Below, piece by piece: positions 17,240 through 25,105 of a stretch of DNA of 64,000 bases (position 1 is the stretch's first letter; each line of letters begins with the position of its first letter). This stretch comes from Sphingomonas sp. SUN039. GTDB taxonomy: Bacteria; Pseudomonadota; Alphaproteobacteria; Sphingomonadales; Sphingomonadaceae. Position numbers and translations under genes: made by a program. The stretch is taken from contig NZ_CP096972.1 in the NCBI RefSeq assembly GCF_024758725.1, positions 3,144,001-3,208,000 of the forward strand. The letters run 5' to 3'. Below the pieces are notes generated by a model, which ran no database searches, was not told the DNA's origin, and saw only the letters and a program-made list of their open reading frames with translations.

Positions 17240-18103
17240 ATGGATGACACTCTCCGCCGCATTGCTGCTGCGCTCGACCGGATCGCACCGCTTGGCCGTG
17301 TGGCCCCGCTGCCCGATGCCCGTGCGTGTCGCTGGGACGGGTCGACGCTGACGCCCGCCGCGTTCCGGCCGCTGCCGCTCGACCTGCTGACCGGCATCGA
17401 CGAGGCAAAGTCGGTGCTGGTCGAGAACTGCCGTCGCCACGCCGCCGGACATGCCGCACATGACGCGCTGTTGTGGGGCGCGCGCGGGTCGGGGAAATCG
17501 GCGCTGGCAAAAAGCGCGGTCGGGGCGACGGCAGGGCTGACCCTGGTCGAGCTTGCCGCGACCGATCTGGCGACCTTGCCCGTGCTGTTCGACGTGCTCG
17601 CGGCTGCCTCCGACCGGCGTGTCGTGGTGTTTATCGACGACCTCGGCTTCGACGATGTGCAGGCGGCGCGCGTGCTGCGGTCGGTGCTCGATGGCGGCGC
17701 GTCGGCGCGACCCGACAATGTGCGCCTCTATGTCACCTCGAACCGCCGCCATATCGTCAAGCGCGACATGGCGGAACAGGGCGTAGTGTGGACTCGTGAC
17801 CCGCCGGGGGCGGGGCACGGCCACGGAGCCGGCTCGCGAAGCGAGCCGTGGGCAATCAATCCGCGCGATGCCGCCGATGACGCGCTGGCGCTCGCCGACC
17901 GGTTCGGGCTGTCGCTGGGCTTCCATGTCGCCGACCAGCCGACTTATCTCGCGATGGTCGGCGGCTATGCGAGCGCCTATGGCTTGCCCTTCGACCCTGC
18001 GGATGCGGTGCAGTTCGCGACGCAGCGCGGCAGCCGGTCGGGCCGCGTTGCATGGCATTATGTCGTCGAGCTTGCCGGGCGGGCAGGGCGAGGTCTAGGC
18101 TGA
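17240..18103 (+). CDS. DUF815 family AAA-type ATP-binding protein
   Basis: This 287-residue cytoplasmic ATPase of the DUF815 family has Walker A GARGSGKSALAK (about residues 77-88), Walker B VVVFIDDLGFDD and sensor YVTSNRRH. The role of the family is not established. It starts 10 nt after prsT and may be cotranscribed with it. Between SNRRHIVKRDMAEQ and AINPRDA the family normally has only a short loop. Here there are about 23 extra residues encoded partly by a perfect palindrome (17830-17848), an apparent in-frame insertion. Confidence 0.88.
   Translation: MDDTLRRIAAALDRIAPLGRVAPLPDARACRWDGSTLTPAAFRPLPLDLLTGIDEAKSVLVENCRRHAAGHAAHDALLWGARGSGKSALAKSAVGATAGLTLVELAATDLATLPVLFDVLAAASDRRVVVFIDDLGFDDVQAARVLRSVLDGGASARPDNVRLYVTSNRRHIVKRDMAEQGVVWTRDPPGAGHGHGAGSRSEPWAINPRDAADDALALADRFGLSLGFHVADQPTYLAMVGGYASAYGLPFDPADAVQFATQRGSRSGRVAWHYVVELAGRAGRGLG
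17830..17848. repeat. Palindrome CGGCTCGC-gaa-GCGAGCCG inside DUF815 gene
   Basis: Perfect 8-bp inverted repeat with a 3-nt loop, in frame in the ATPase gene. The outer bases CCAC (17821-17824) and GTGG (17848-17851) also pair. It encodes part of an Arg/Ser/Gly-rich loop absent from typical family members, as recalled. Confidence 0.8.
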
Positions 18104-18136
18104 GGCTAACCGCCTATAGTTAAAGGACTTGCCCCT

Positions 18137-19942
18137 ATGGACCGCCGCCAGTTCGTCGCCGCCTCAGGCGCTGCCGCCGCTTTTTCGCTCCTGCCCGCCG
18201 GGGCGTCCGCGCAAACCGGCAGCGATGCCGCAATCAACGCGCTGTTCGAGAAAATCTTTCAGGAAGCGGTGCGGAATTCGCCCGAGCGGGCCAGCTCGCT
18301 GGGCCTCGACAAGGGCGCGAATGCGGCGCTGAAGGCGCAGCTCTCGTCCGCTACTGCTGCCGAGCGCCGGGCCGACCTCGCGCGCAACCAGCGCGCAATT
18401 GCCGCGCTGCGCCGCGTCGATCCCGCTGCCCTGTCGCCTGCCGCGACGGTCAACCGCGATGTCGTGATCTACCAGCTCGAAGCACAATCGGTCGCGGCGC
18501 AGCGCTTCGATATCGAAGGGGTCCAGCGGCCCTATCGCATCTTCCAGCAGGGCGGGGCCTATTTCAGCACGCCCGATTTCCTCAACACTGCGCATACGAT
18601 CAACACTTCGGCAGATTGTGAGGCGTATTTGTCGCGGCTGAACGCCTTCGCGCGCGTGCTCGACGAGGAGACCGCCGAGCAGAAGGCGGAAGCCGCGCGC
18701 GGCTATCTTGCACCCGGCTGGTCGCTCGACTTGACCCTGGGGCAGATGGCCAAGCTGCGCGCCCCCGAGGCGGCGGCGAGCGGGTTGGTGACGTCGCTTG
18801 CTACCCGTGCGGCAGCAAAGAACATCCCCGGCGACTGGGCGGCGCGCGCGACGAAGATCGTCGCCGACCGCGTCTATCCCGCGCTCGACCGCCAGATCGC
18901 CCTGATGAAGGCGCTGCGCCCGAAGACAGCAGCGGGCGACGGTGCCTGGCGGCTGAAACGCGGGGCTGAAATCTATGCCGCCGCGCTCGAACAGGCGACG
19001 ACGACGAAGTTCACGCCGGAGGAAGTGCACAAGATCGGCCTTGAGCAAGTCGCCGACCTGACCGCGAAACTCGACGTCATCCTGAAGGCGGCGGGCATGA
19101 CGCGCGGAACGGTGGGAGAGCGGCTGGCCGCGCTCAACGTCCGCCCCGAACAGCTCTACGCCAACACCGATCCGGCGCGCGCCGAGCTGATCGAAAGCCT
19201 GAACGCCGGGGTCAAGGCGATGTACGCGCGGCTGCCCCAGGCGTTCGCGACCCTGCCGACCCAACCGCTCGAAATCCGTGCGGTGCCCAAGGATATTCAG
19301 GACGGCGCGTCGAACGGCTATTACCGCAGCGCCGCGCTCGACGGGTCGCGGCCCGCGATCTACTTCATCAACCTGAAGGACACTGGCGACTGGCCGAAAT
19401 ATTCGCTGCCCTCGCTGACCTTCCACGAAGGGGTGCCGGGCCATCATCTCCAGATCAGCCTCGCGCAGGAATCGAAGGATATTCCGACCATCCGCAAAAT
19501 CGGCGGCTTTTCGGCCTATAGCGAGGGCTGGGCACTCTATTCCGAACAGCTCGCCGACGAACTCGGCAGTTACGAGGGGATCGAAAAGGCGGGCTATCTC
19601 CAGTCGTTCCTGTTCCGCGCGGCGCGGCTCGTCATCGACACGGGGCTGCACACCAAACGCTGGAGCCGCGAAAAGGCGACCGATTACATGGTCGCAACCA
19701 CCGGCTTTGCCCGGCCCCGCTGCCAGCGCGAGGTCGAACGCTACTGCACCCAGATCGGTCAGGCGTGCAGCTACAAGATCGGCCATATCGCCTGGATGCG
19801 GGCGCGCGACGCGGCCAAGGTAGCGCTGGGCGACAAGTTCGACGTGAAGGCGTTCCACGAAGTGCTGAAGGAAGGGGCGATGCCGCTGACGATCCTTGAA
19901 AAGCGGATTGCCGAGCGGACGAGGACGGCGATGCGCGGTTAG
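18137..19942 (+). CDS. DUF885 family periplasmic protein, putative metallopeptidase
   Basis: This 601-residue exported protein has a twin-arginine-like leader (MDRRQFVAASGAAAAFSLLP). The DUF885 core carries the metal-binding motif TFHEGVPGHHLQ at about residues 431-442, resembling an HExxH zinc site, and a downstream GWALYSEQLADELG segment with a further Glu. These suggest a zinc-dependent carboxypeptidase-like enzyme. The ATG at 18137 has AAAGGA upstream. Its stop overlaps that of the convergent DUF1287 gene by four bases. Confidence 0.88.
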   Translation: MDRRQFVAASGAAAAFSLLPAGASAQTGSDAAINALFEKIFQEAVRNSPERASSLGLDKGANAALKAQLSSATAAERRADLARNQRAIAALRRVDPAALSPAATVNRDVVIYQLEAQSVAAQRFDIEGVQRPYRIFQQGGAYFSTPDFLNTAHTINTSADCEAYLSRLNAFARVLDEETAEQKAEAARGYLAPGWSLDLTLGQMAKLRAPEAAASGLVTSLATRAAAKNIPGDWAARATKIVADRVYPALDRQIALMKALRPKTAAGDGAWRLKRGAEIYAAALEQATTTKFTPEEVHKIGLEQVADLTAKLDVILKAAGMTRGTVGERLAALNVRPEQLYANTDPARAELIESLNAGVKAMYARLPQAFATLPTQPLEIRAVPKDIQDGASNGYYRSAALDGSRPAIYFINLKDTGDWPKYSLPSLTFHEGVPGHHLQISLAQESKDIPTIRKIGGFSAYSEGWALYSEQLADELGSYEGIEKAGYLQSFLFRAARLVIDTGLHTKRWSREKATDYMVATTGFARPRCQREVERYCTQIGQACSYKIGHIAWMRARDAAKVALGDKFDVKAFHEVLKEGAMPLTILEKRIAERTRTAMRG

Positions 19943-20538
19943 GCGGGCAGCCAGCGGAAGTGGTACGTCGGGGGATAGGCGGAGATCGCGTCTTCCTCGC
20001 GTGTACCGCTGCCGATGTTGTGGATGACCAGCGGGCGGCCGAGCAGCGATAGCCGGTCGGACACGATGCCGATGTGCGGCAGGTTGCGGTTTACGCGCAT
20101 GGTGACGATGTCGCCGGGCAGGAAGTCCGCCGGATTGTCCAGCGGACGCGCGGCGCGCTGGCGGCGCAGAAAGGTTTCGAGGTTGGGCACGCGCCGGTGG
20201 TCGATATTGGCATCGGGCGCGCGCAGGCCCCATTTCTTCGGATAGGCACCGAAGGCGCGACGCATGTCGGCGTTAACGCGCGCCTGCAGGTCGATGGCAA
20301 AGGCGTCGCGATAGGCGCGGATGACGACATCGGTGCACACGCCCTTGCTGCGCGCGACATCGCCGCCCGGAAAGGCGATCCGGGTGTAAGCCGGGTCGTA
20401 GGATAGCGTGATCCCGATCTGGCGACGCGCGGCGGCGACAAGGGCGAGGCCGCGCGGCGATGCCGGGAGAGCCGCCCCGGTCGCGCCGCATCCGGCAAGC
20501 GCAGCGCATCCGGCAAGGAAGGTCCGGCGATCGAACAT
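19939..20538 (-). CDS. DUF1287 family protein, NlpC/P60-like
   Basis: This 199-residue exported protein has leader MFDRRTFLAGCAALAGCGA, which carries both an Arg-Arg pair and a lipobox-like Cys. DUF1287 proteins adopt a papain-like NlpC/P60 fold. Candidate catalytic positions are Cys in SKGVCTDVVIRAYRD, His in RNLPHIGIVSDR and an acidic residue in the following strand region. A role in cell-wall peptide cleavage is likely for the fold but unproven. The gene is convergent with the DUF885 gene. Confidence 0.85.
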   Translation of the reverse strand: MFDRRTFLAGCAALAGCGATGAALPASPRGLALVAAARRQIGITLSYDPAYTRIAFPGGDVARSKGVCTDVVIRAYRDAFAIDLQARVNADMRRAFGAYPKKWGLRAPDANIDHRRVPNLETFLRRQRAARPLDNPADFLPGDIVTMRVNRNLPHIGIVSDRLSLLGRPLVIHNIGSGTREEDAISAYPPTYHFRWLPA

Positions 20539-20592
20539 GGGCGATACGTAACACGGGCGTTGGCCGGAAGCGATTGCCGTTCCCGCAGGTGC

Positions 20593-22374
20593 TTACCCCA
20601 GCCCCTCGACCATTTCCGCCACTTCGAGCCAGCGCTCCTCCGCCGCGTCCTTTTCCGCCCGCGCCGCCGCGACGGCCGCCGTCAGCGCGGCAAAGCGCTT
20701 CGGGTCGCCGGTGTAGAGGCTACCGTCCATCAGCGCCGTCTCGTCACGCGCAATCGCCGCTTCGAGTTCCTCGACACGCTTGGGCAGCTGGTCGTAATCG
20801 CGCTGGTCCTTGTAGGTCAGCTTCACGCGCGCTTTCGGCGCTTCGATCACTGCCGGTTTGACAGCGACCTTGCGCGCCACCGTTCGCACCTGCCGCTGCC
20901 GCTCCCAATCGGCATAGCCGCCTGCGACGATATCGACCTTGCCCGATCCGTCGAGCCCCAGCGTCACCGTCACCGTCCGGTCGAGGAAGTCGCGGTCGTG
21001 GCTGACGATCAGGACGGTGCCGTCGTAATCGGCGATCACATCCTGCAACAGGTCGAGCGTTTCCAGATCGAGGTCGTTGGTCGGCTCGTCGAGCACCAGC
21101 AGGTTCGAGGGGCGGGCGAATTCGCGCGCGAGCAACAGCCGCGACCGCTCGCCGCCCGACAGGCTCCCGACCGGTGCATCGGCGACGCCGGGGTCGAACA
21201 GGAAATCCTTCAGATAGCCGATCAGGTGCTTCTTGACGCCCTGCACCTCGATCCAGTCGCCCCCCTGCGTCAGGATGTCGCGCACCGACTTGTCGGGTGC
21301 CATCAGGCTGCGCTGTTGATCGATGACGACGGCATCGAGCGTCTTGGCGAGCGTCACCTTGCCCGAATCGGGGGCCAGCTCGCCAGTCAGCAGCTTGAGC
21401 AAGGTGGACTTGCCTGCGCCGTTGCTGCCGACCACGCCGATGCGGTCGCCGCGCTGGATGCGAAGCGTGAAATCCTTGATAATCGTGCGCCTAGTCTCTC
21501 CGGCGCCGAACGACTTGGTCACCTGCTCCGCCCGGATCACCGATTTTGTGCGAACATCGTCGGTGGAAATCGACAGTTTCGACGTCCCCGGCGGCCCCAT
21601 CATCGCCGCCCGCGTCGCGCGCATCTCGATCAGCTTGGCCTTGCGCCCTTCGTTGCGCGCGCGCCGGGCGGTGACACCGCGCAGCAGCCAATGCTCCTCG
21701 AGCTTCAGCTTTGCGTCGAGCCGCTCGGCGTTGCGCGCTTCCTGCGCATAGACTTCGTCGGTCCAGGCATCGAACCCGCCGAAACCGATGTCTTTCCGCC
21801 GGATGCCGCCCCGGTCGAGCCAGATCGTCGATTTGGTCAGCCGTGTCAGGAACGTGCGGTCATGGCTGATCGCGATGAACGCGCCCGAATAGCGCGACAG
21901 CCAGTCCTCGAGCCATTCGATGGCAGCCAGATCGAGATGGTTGGTGGGTTCGTCGAGCAACAGCACTTGCGGATCCATCGCCAGCGCGCGGGCAATCGCC
22001 GCACGGCGACGTTCGCCGCCCGAAGCGGTTGCGGCCTCGCGGTCGAGATCGACGCCGATCTGGTCGGCAAGCGCTTCGACTTCATGCGCTGTCACCGCGC
22101 CCGAGGTCGCATAGTCGCGCAAGGTCGCAAAGCCGGTCAGCACCGGTTCCTGTTCGAGCATGATGACGCGCGACCCCGGCACGATCGTGCGTCGCCCTTC
22201 GTCGGCCTCGATCGCACCGGCCAGCAGCTTGAACAAGGTCGTCTTGCCCGCGCCGTTGCGCCCGATCAGCGCCAGCCGGTCGCGGGGAGCTACGAACAGG
22301 TCGAGGTGACGGAACAGCCAGCCGCTGCCCTGCACGAGGCCAAGGTCTTCGAAAGCGAGAATGGGAGCGGCCAT
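20593..22374 (-). CDS. uup: ABC-F family ATPase, Uup-like
   Basis: This 593-residue soluble protein has two ABC domains without membrane segments. Domain 1 has Walker A GRNGAGKTT, signature SGGERRRAAIARAL and Walker B LLLDEPTNHLD. Domain 2 has GSNGAGKST, SGGERSRLLLAREF and LVLDEPTNDLD. A charged interdomain linker and a C-terminal coiled coil (RVEELEAAIARDETAL) are visible. The C-terminal coiled coil points to Uup, which acts on ribosomes and structured nucleic acid, rather than EttA. It stands alone and is divergent from the PepSY operon. Confidence 0.9.
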   Translation of the reverse strand: MAAPILAFEDLGLVQGSGWLFRHLDLFVAPRDRLALIGRNGAGKTTLFKLLAGAIEADEGRRTIVPGSRVIMLEQEPVLTGFATLRDYATSGAVTAHEVEALADQIGVDLDREAATASGGERRRAAIARALAMDPQVLLLDEPTNHLDLAAIEWLEDWLSRYSGAFIAISHDRTFLTRLTKSTIWLDRGGIRRKDIGFGGFDAWTDEVYAQEARNAERLDAKLKLEEHWLLRGVTARRARNEGRKAKLIEMRATRAAMMGPPGTSKLSISTDDVRTKSVIRAEQVTKSFGAGETRRTIIKDFTLRIQRGDRIGVVGSNGAGKSTLLKLLTGELAPDSGKVTLAKTLDAVVIDQQRSLMAPDKSVRDILTQGGDWIEVQGVKKHLIGYLKDFLFDPGVADAPVGSLSGGERSRLLLAREFARPSNLLVLDEPTNDLDLETLDLLQDVIADYDGTVLIVSHDRDFLDRTVTVTLGLDGSGKVDIVAGGYADWERQRQVRTVARKVAVKPAVIEAPKARVKLTYKDQRDYDQLPKRVEELEAAIARDETALMDGSLYTGDPKRFAALTAAVAAARAEKDAAEERWLEVAEMVEGLG

Positions 22375-22453
22375 GGGGTCCGGCGGAAAAGATGAACGAA
22401 ACCGAACAGCGCATTCACAGCCTGTTCAATGCGGGCCTCCTATGCGATGCGGC

Positions 22454-22777
22454 ATGAGTATGAAAGGTTCCTCTGGGAAAGCGGCCATTGCCCTCGCCCT
22501 CCTGACCGTAACCGGGGTCCAGCCCGCAGCGGCGCAATGGCATCGCGGCGATCAGGACGATGTGTACAAGGATCGCCGCGACGGCGCACTGATGTCGCTG
22601 CGCGCGATCGAGAACGGCATCGTGCCGCGCATGAAAGCGCGCGGGGCCGACTATATCGGCGCCGAATACGATCAGCCGACCGGCCGCTACCGGTTGAAGT
22701 TCGTCCGCAACGGCGCGGTGATCTGGGTCGATGTCGATGGGCGCTCGGGTAATATCGTGGCGCGGGCGGGGGATTGA
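22454..22777 (+). CDS. Exported PepSY-domain protein
   Basis: This protein of about 107 residues has a signal peptide (SSGKAAIALALLTVTGVQPAAAQ, read as basic start plus hydrophobic core plus AAA-Q cleavage site). The PepSY fold follows, ending YRLKFVRNGAVIWVDVDG. PepSY proteins often modulate peptidases or sensor kinases in the periplasm. The gene lies 67 bp before a response-regulator/histidine-kinase pair, so it may feed a signal to that sensor. The start is uncertain: ATGs at 22442, 22454 and 22460 are in frame and none has a good Shine-Dalgarno. Confidence 0.8.
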   Translation: MSMKGSSGKAAIALALLTVTGVQPAAAQWHRGDQDDVYKDRRDGALMSLRAIENGIVPRMKARGADYIGAEYDQPTGRYRLKFVRNGAVIWVDVDGRSGNIVARAGD

Positions 22778-22844
22778 GGACGTACTTGAGTTCGGGGCCA
22801 ACCCCGTTCAGGAAACACCCGCTGCCGTTATCAAGGACACTCAT

Positions 22845-23522
22845 ATGCGCCTGTTGATCGTCGAGGACGAACCCACACTAGGGAACCAGCTCAAGAACAC
22901 GCTCGAGGGCGCGGGCTATGCCGTCGATCTCGCCACCGATGGCGAGGACGGGCATTATCTGGGGCAGACCGAGAATTACGATGCGGTGATCCTCGATCTC
23001 GGCCTGCCGGTCATGGACGGGCTGACCGTGCTCGACAAATGGCGCAAGGAAGGAAAGACTTTTCCGGTGCTGGTGCTGACCGCACGCGACAGCTGGTCGG
23101 ACAAGGTGGCGGGTCTCGATTCGGGGGCCGACGATTACCTCGCCAAACCCTTCCAGACCGAAGAACTGATCGCGCGGCTGCGCGCGCTCATCCGCCGCGC
23201 GGCGGGCAATGCATCGGCCGAAATGACCGCCGGCGACGTCCGCCTCGATACACGGTCGGGCCGCGTCACGCTGGCAGGCGAACCGGTCAAGCTGACCGCA
23301 CAGGAGTACAAGCTGCTCAGCTACCTGCTCCACCACAAAGGCAAGGTCGTCAGCCGCACCGAGCTGATCGAGCATATCTACGACCAGGATTTCGACCGCG
23401 ATTCGAACACGATCGAGGTCTTCGTGACGCGCATCCGCAAGAAACTGGGTGCCGATGTCATCACGACGATCCGGGGTCTCGGCTATTCGCTGGACGATCC
23501 GGCGGCAGGTTCGGGTGGCTGA
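22845..23522 (+). CDS. OmpR/PhoB-family response regulator
   Basis: This 225-residue two-component regulator has a receiver domain (MRLLIVEDEPTLGNQL) with phospho-acceptor Asp in AVILDLGLPVMDG and conserved Lys in DYLAKPF. The C-terminal winged helix reads LTAQEYKLLSYLLHHKGKVVSRTEL. It resembles PhoP/FeuP-like regulators. AAGGA lies 7 nt before the ATG at 22845. Its end overlaps the GTG start of the histidine kinase by 8 bp, so the two are translationally coupled. DNA targets are unknown. Confidence 0.95.
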   Translation: MRLLIVEDEPTLGNQLKNTLEGAGYAVDLATDGEDGHYLGQTENYDAVILDLGLPVMDGLTVLDKWRKEGKTFPVLVLTARDSWSDKVAGLDSGADDYLAKPFQTEELIARLRALIRRAAGNASAEMTAGDVRLDTRSGRVTLAGEPVKLTAQEYKLLSYLLHHKGKVVSRTELIEHIYDQDFDRDSNTIEVFVTRIRKKLGADVITTIRGLGYSLDDPAAGSGG

Positions 23523-25035
23523 CAGCGACGCCTCTGGCGCGGCGGGCATCGGCGTCCGGGGACAGTCCCCCGAACACCACGCGCAACAGGGACCGGGGAC
23601 TGTCCCCAGACAGCTACTCGTGACGGGCAGACACACCGGGGACAGTCCCCTGCGAGTGTCGCAGAACGATCAGGGACTGTCCCCTGTTGCGTCCGGTGCC
23701 AAACGCTCGGGCTCGCTCTCGCGCCGGATGATCGGGATTGCCGCCGCCTGGGTCCTGCTGCTGCTGGTCGGCGGCGGCATTGCGCTCGACCGGGTGCTGG
23801 TCAGCGCGGTGACCCAGAATTTCGACGACCAGCTCGACTACGTCCAGACCGCCATGATCGCGAGCGCGGAGACCGATCCCTATGGCGAGGTGCGGCTCAA
23901 CCGCCCGCTCGGCGACCAGCGTTTCCTCGAACCCAATTCGGGCCTCTATTGGCAGATTACCGGCGCGAAGCAGGAGCCATTCCGCTCGCGCTCGCTCTGG
24001 GATCATGCGCTCGCCGTCGGGGCGCCGCACCGCGACCGCATCGCGCATTTTTACGACAGCGAACAGCTGGGCGAAAAGCTGCGGATCGTCGAGCGCGACA
24101 TCACCTTGCCGCTGTCGAAAACGGTGTGGCGGTTCCAGGTCGCTCAAAGCCGCGTCGGCCTCGACGAACAGATCGGGACGCTCCGCAAGACGTTGGTCCG
24201 CAGCTTTGCGCTGCTCGGCCTCGCGCTCATCGTGCTGTCGGCTTTGCAGACGCTCTATGGCCTGTGGCCGCTGCGCAAGCTCCGCACCGCGATTGCCGAC
24301 ATGCGGGCCGGTCGTTCGCAACGCATCGCGCAGGACCGCCTGCCCAACGAGGTCGCGCCGCTGGTCGACGAGTTGAACGGCCTGATCGAGCATAACGAGA
24401 AACAGGCCGAGGAAGCACGGCGGCACGCGGGCAATCTCGCCCATGCGCTGAAAACCCCGCTAACGGTGGTGATGAATGCGGCGACCGCGCGCAGCGAGGA
24501 CCTGGCCGACACCGTCATCCGCGAGGCCTCGACGATGCGGCGGCAGGTCGACCATCATCTGGCGCGCGCCCGCGCGGTCGGGCGGCGCGGCCACGCCCAT
24601 AGCCGCGCCGAAGTGTGGCCCTCGCTTCAGGCGGTCGAGCGCGCGGTGGGGCGGCTCTATTCGCAGGTCCGCATCGACATGGACGGCGACAAGACCGCGA
24701 GCGTCCATGTCGAGCGGCAGGATCTGGACGAAATGCTCGGCAATCTGATCGAAAACGCCGCGAAATACGGTGGCGGCAGCGTGTTCGCGACCGTGGTGAA
24801 GGCCGGTGGTTTCGTCGAGTTCCAGATCGAGGACGACGGGATGGGCATTCCCGAAGCGGCGCGCGACCATCTGTTCGACCGTGGCGCGCGGCTCGATACC
24901 GGCAAGCCCGGCACCGGCCTCGGCCTCGCCATCGTCCGCGATGTCGCGGAAATCTATGGCGGCTCGGTCGCGCTCGACGAGAGCGAGGACTTGGGCGGGC
25001 TGCTGGTGCGGTTGAGACTGCCTGCCGTCCTTTGA
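23515..25035 (+). CDS. Membrane sensor histidine kinase, PhoQ/FeuQ-like
   Basis: This protein of about 506 residues has two membrane helices (about residues 72-94 and 222-245) bracketing a periplasmic sensor domain. A HAMP-like segment follows, then H-box GNLAHALKTPLTVV, N-box NLIENAAKYGGG, G1 DDGMGIPEA and G2 GTGLGLAIVRDV. GTG 23515 is chosen because it overlaps the regulator stop. The N-terminal cytoplasmic leader of about 70 residues is unusually long and low-complexity because palindromic repeat DNA (23558-23689) is translated there. A later ATG at 23728 lacks a ribosome-binding site. Confidence 0.9.
   Translation: MADSDASGAAGIGVRGQSPEHHAQQGPGTVPRQLLVTGRHTGDSPLRVSQNDQGLSPVASGAKRSGSLSRRMIGIAAAWVLLLLVGGGIALDRVLVSAVTQNFDDQLDYVQTAMIASAETDPYGEVRLNRPLGDQRFLEPNSGLYWQITGAKQEPFRSRSLWDHALAVGAPHRDRIAHFYDSEQLGEKLRIVERDITLPLSKTVWRFQVAQSRVGLDEQIGTLRKTLVRSFALLGLALIVLSALQTLYGLWPLRKLRTAIADMRAGRSQRIAQDRLPNEVAPLVDELNGLIEHNEKQAEEARRHAGNLAHALKTPLTVVMNAATARSEDLADTVIREASTMRRQVDHHLARARAVGRRGHAHSRAEVWPSLQAVERAVGRLYSQVRIDMDGDKTASVHVERQDLDEMLGNLIENAAKYGGGSVFATVVKAGGFVEFQIEDDGMGIPEAARDHLFDRGARLDTGKPGTGLGLAIVRDVAEIYGGSVALDESEDLGGLLVRLRLPAVL
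23558..23689. repeat. GGGGACAGTCCCC palindrome cluster in kinase leader
   Basis: Four copies of the 13-bp palindrome or its T-variant occur at 23558-23570, 23595-23607, 23638-23650 and 23673-23684 (the last one base shorter). CGCAACAGGG at 23582 is the inverse of CCCTGTTGCG near 23682, so a larger inverted element is nested here. The whole block is in frame with the histidine kinase. Confidence 0.85.
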
Positions 25036-25105
25036 AATTATCTTGCGCGTCCGTGTTAGGCGCGCCACACAGCCGGCAGAACTCTTTGAAGAGGATTCGC
25101 CACCG

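Noticed and set aside
18164-20233. 689-codon minus-strand frame opposite the DUF885 gene
   Set aside because: The DUF885 protein with its leader and HEGxPGHH motif is clearly the coding strand; the opposite frame has no motif.
23558-23689. Insertion sequence ends in the histidine kinase gene
   Set aside because: The palindromes carry no transposase and no target-site duplication was identified; they behave as short repeats.
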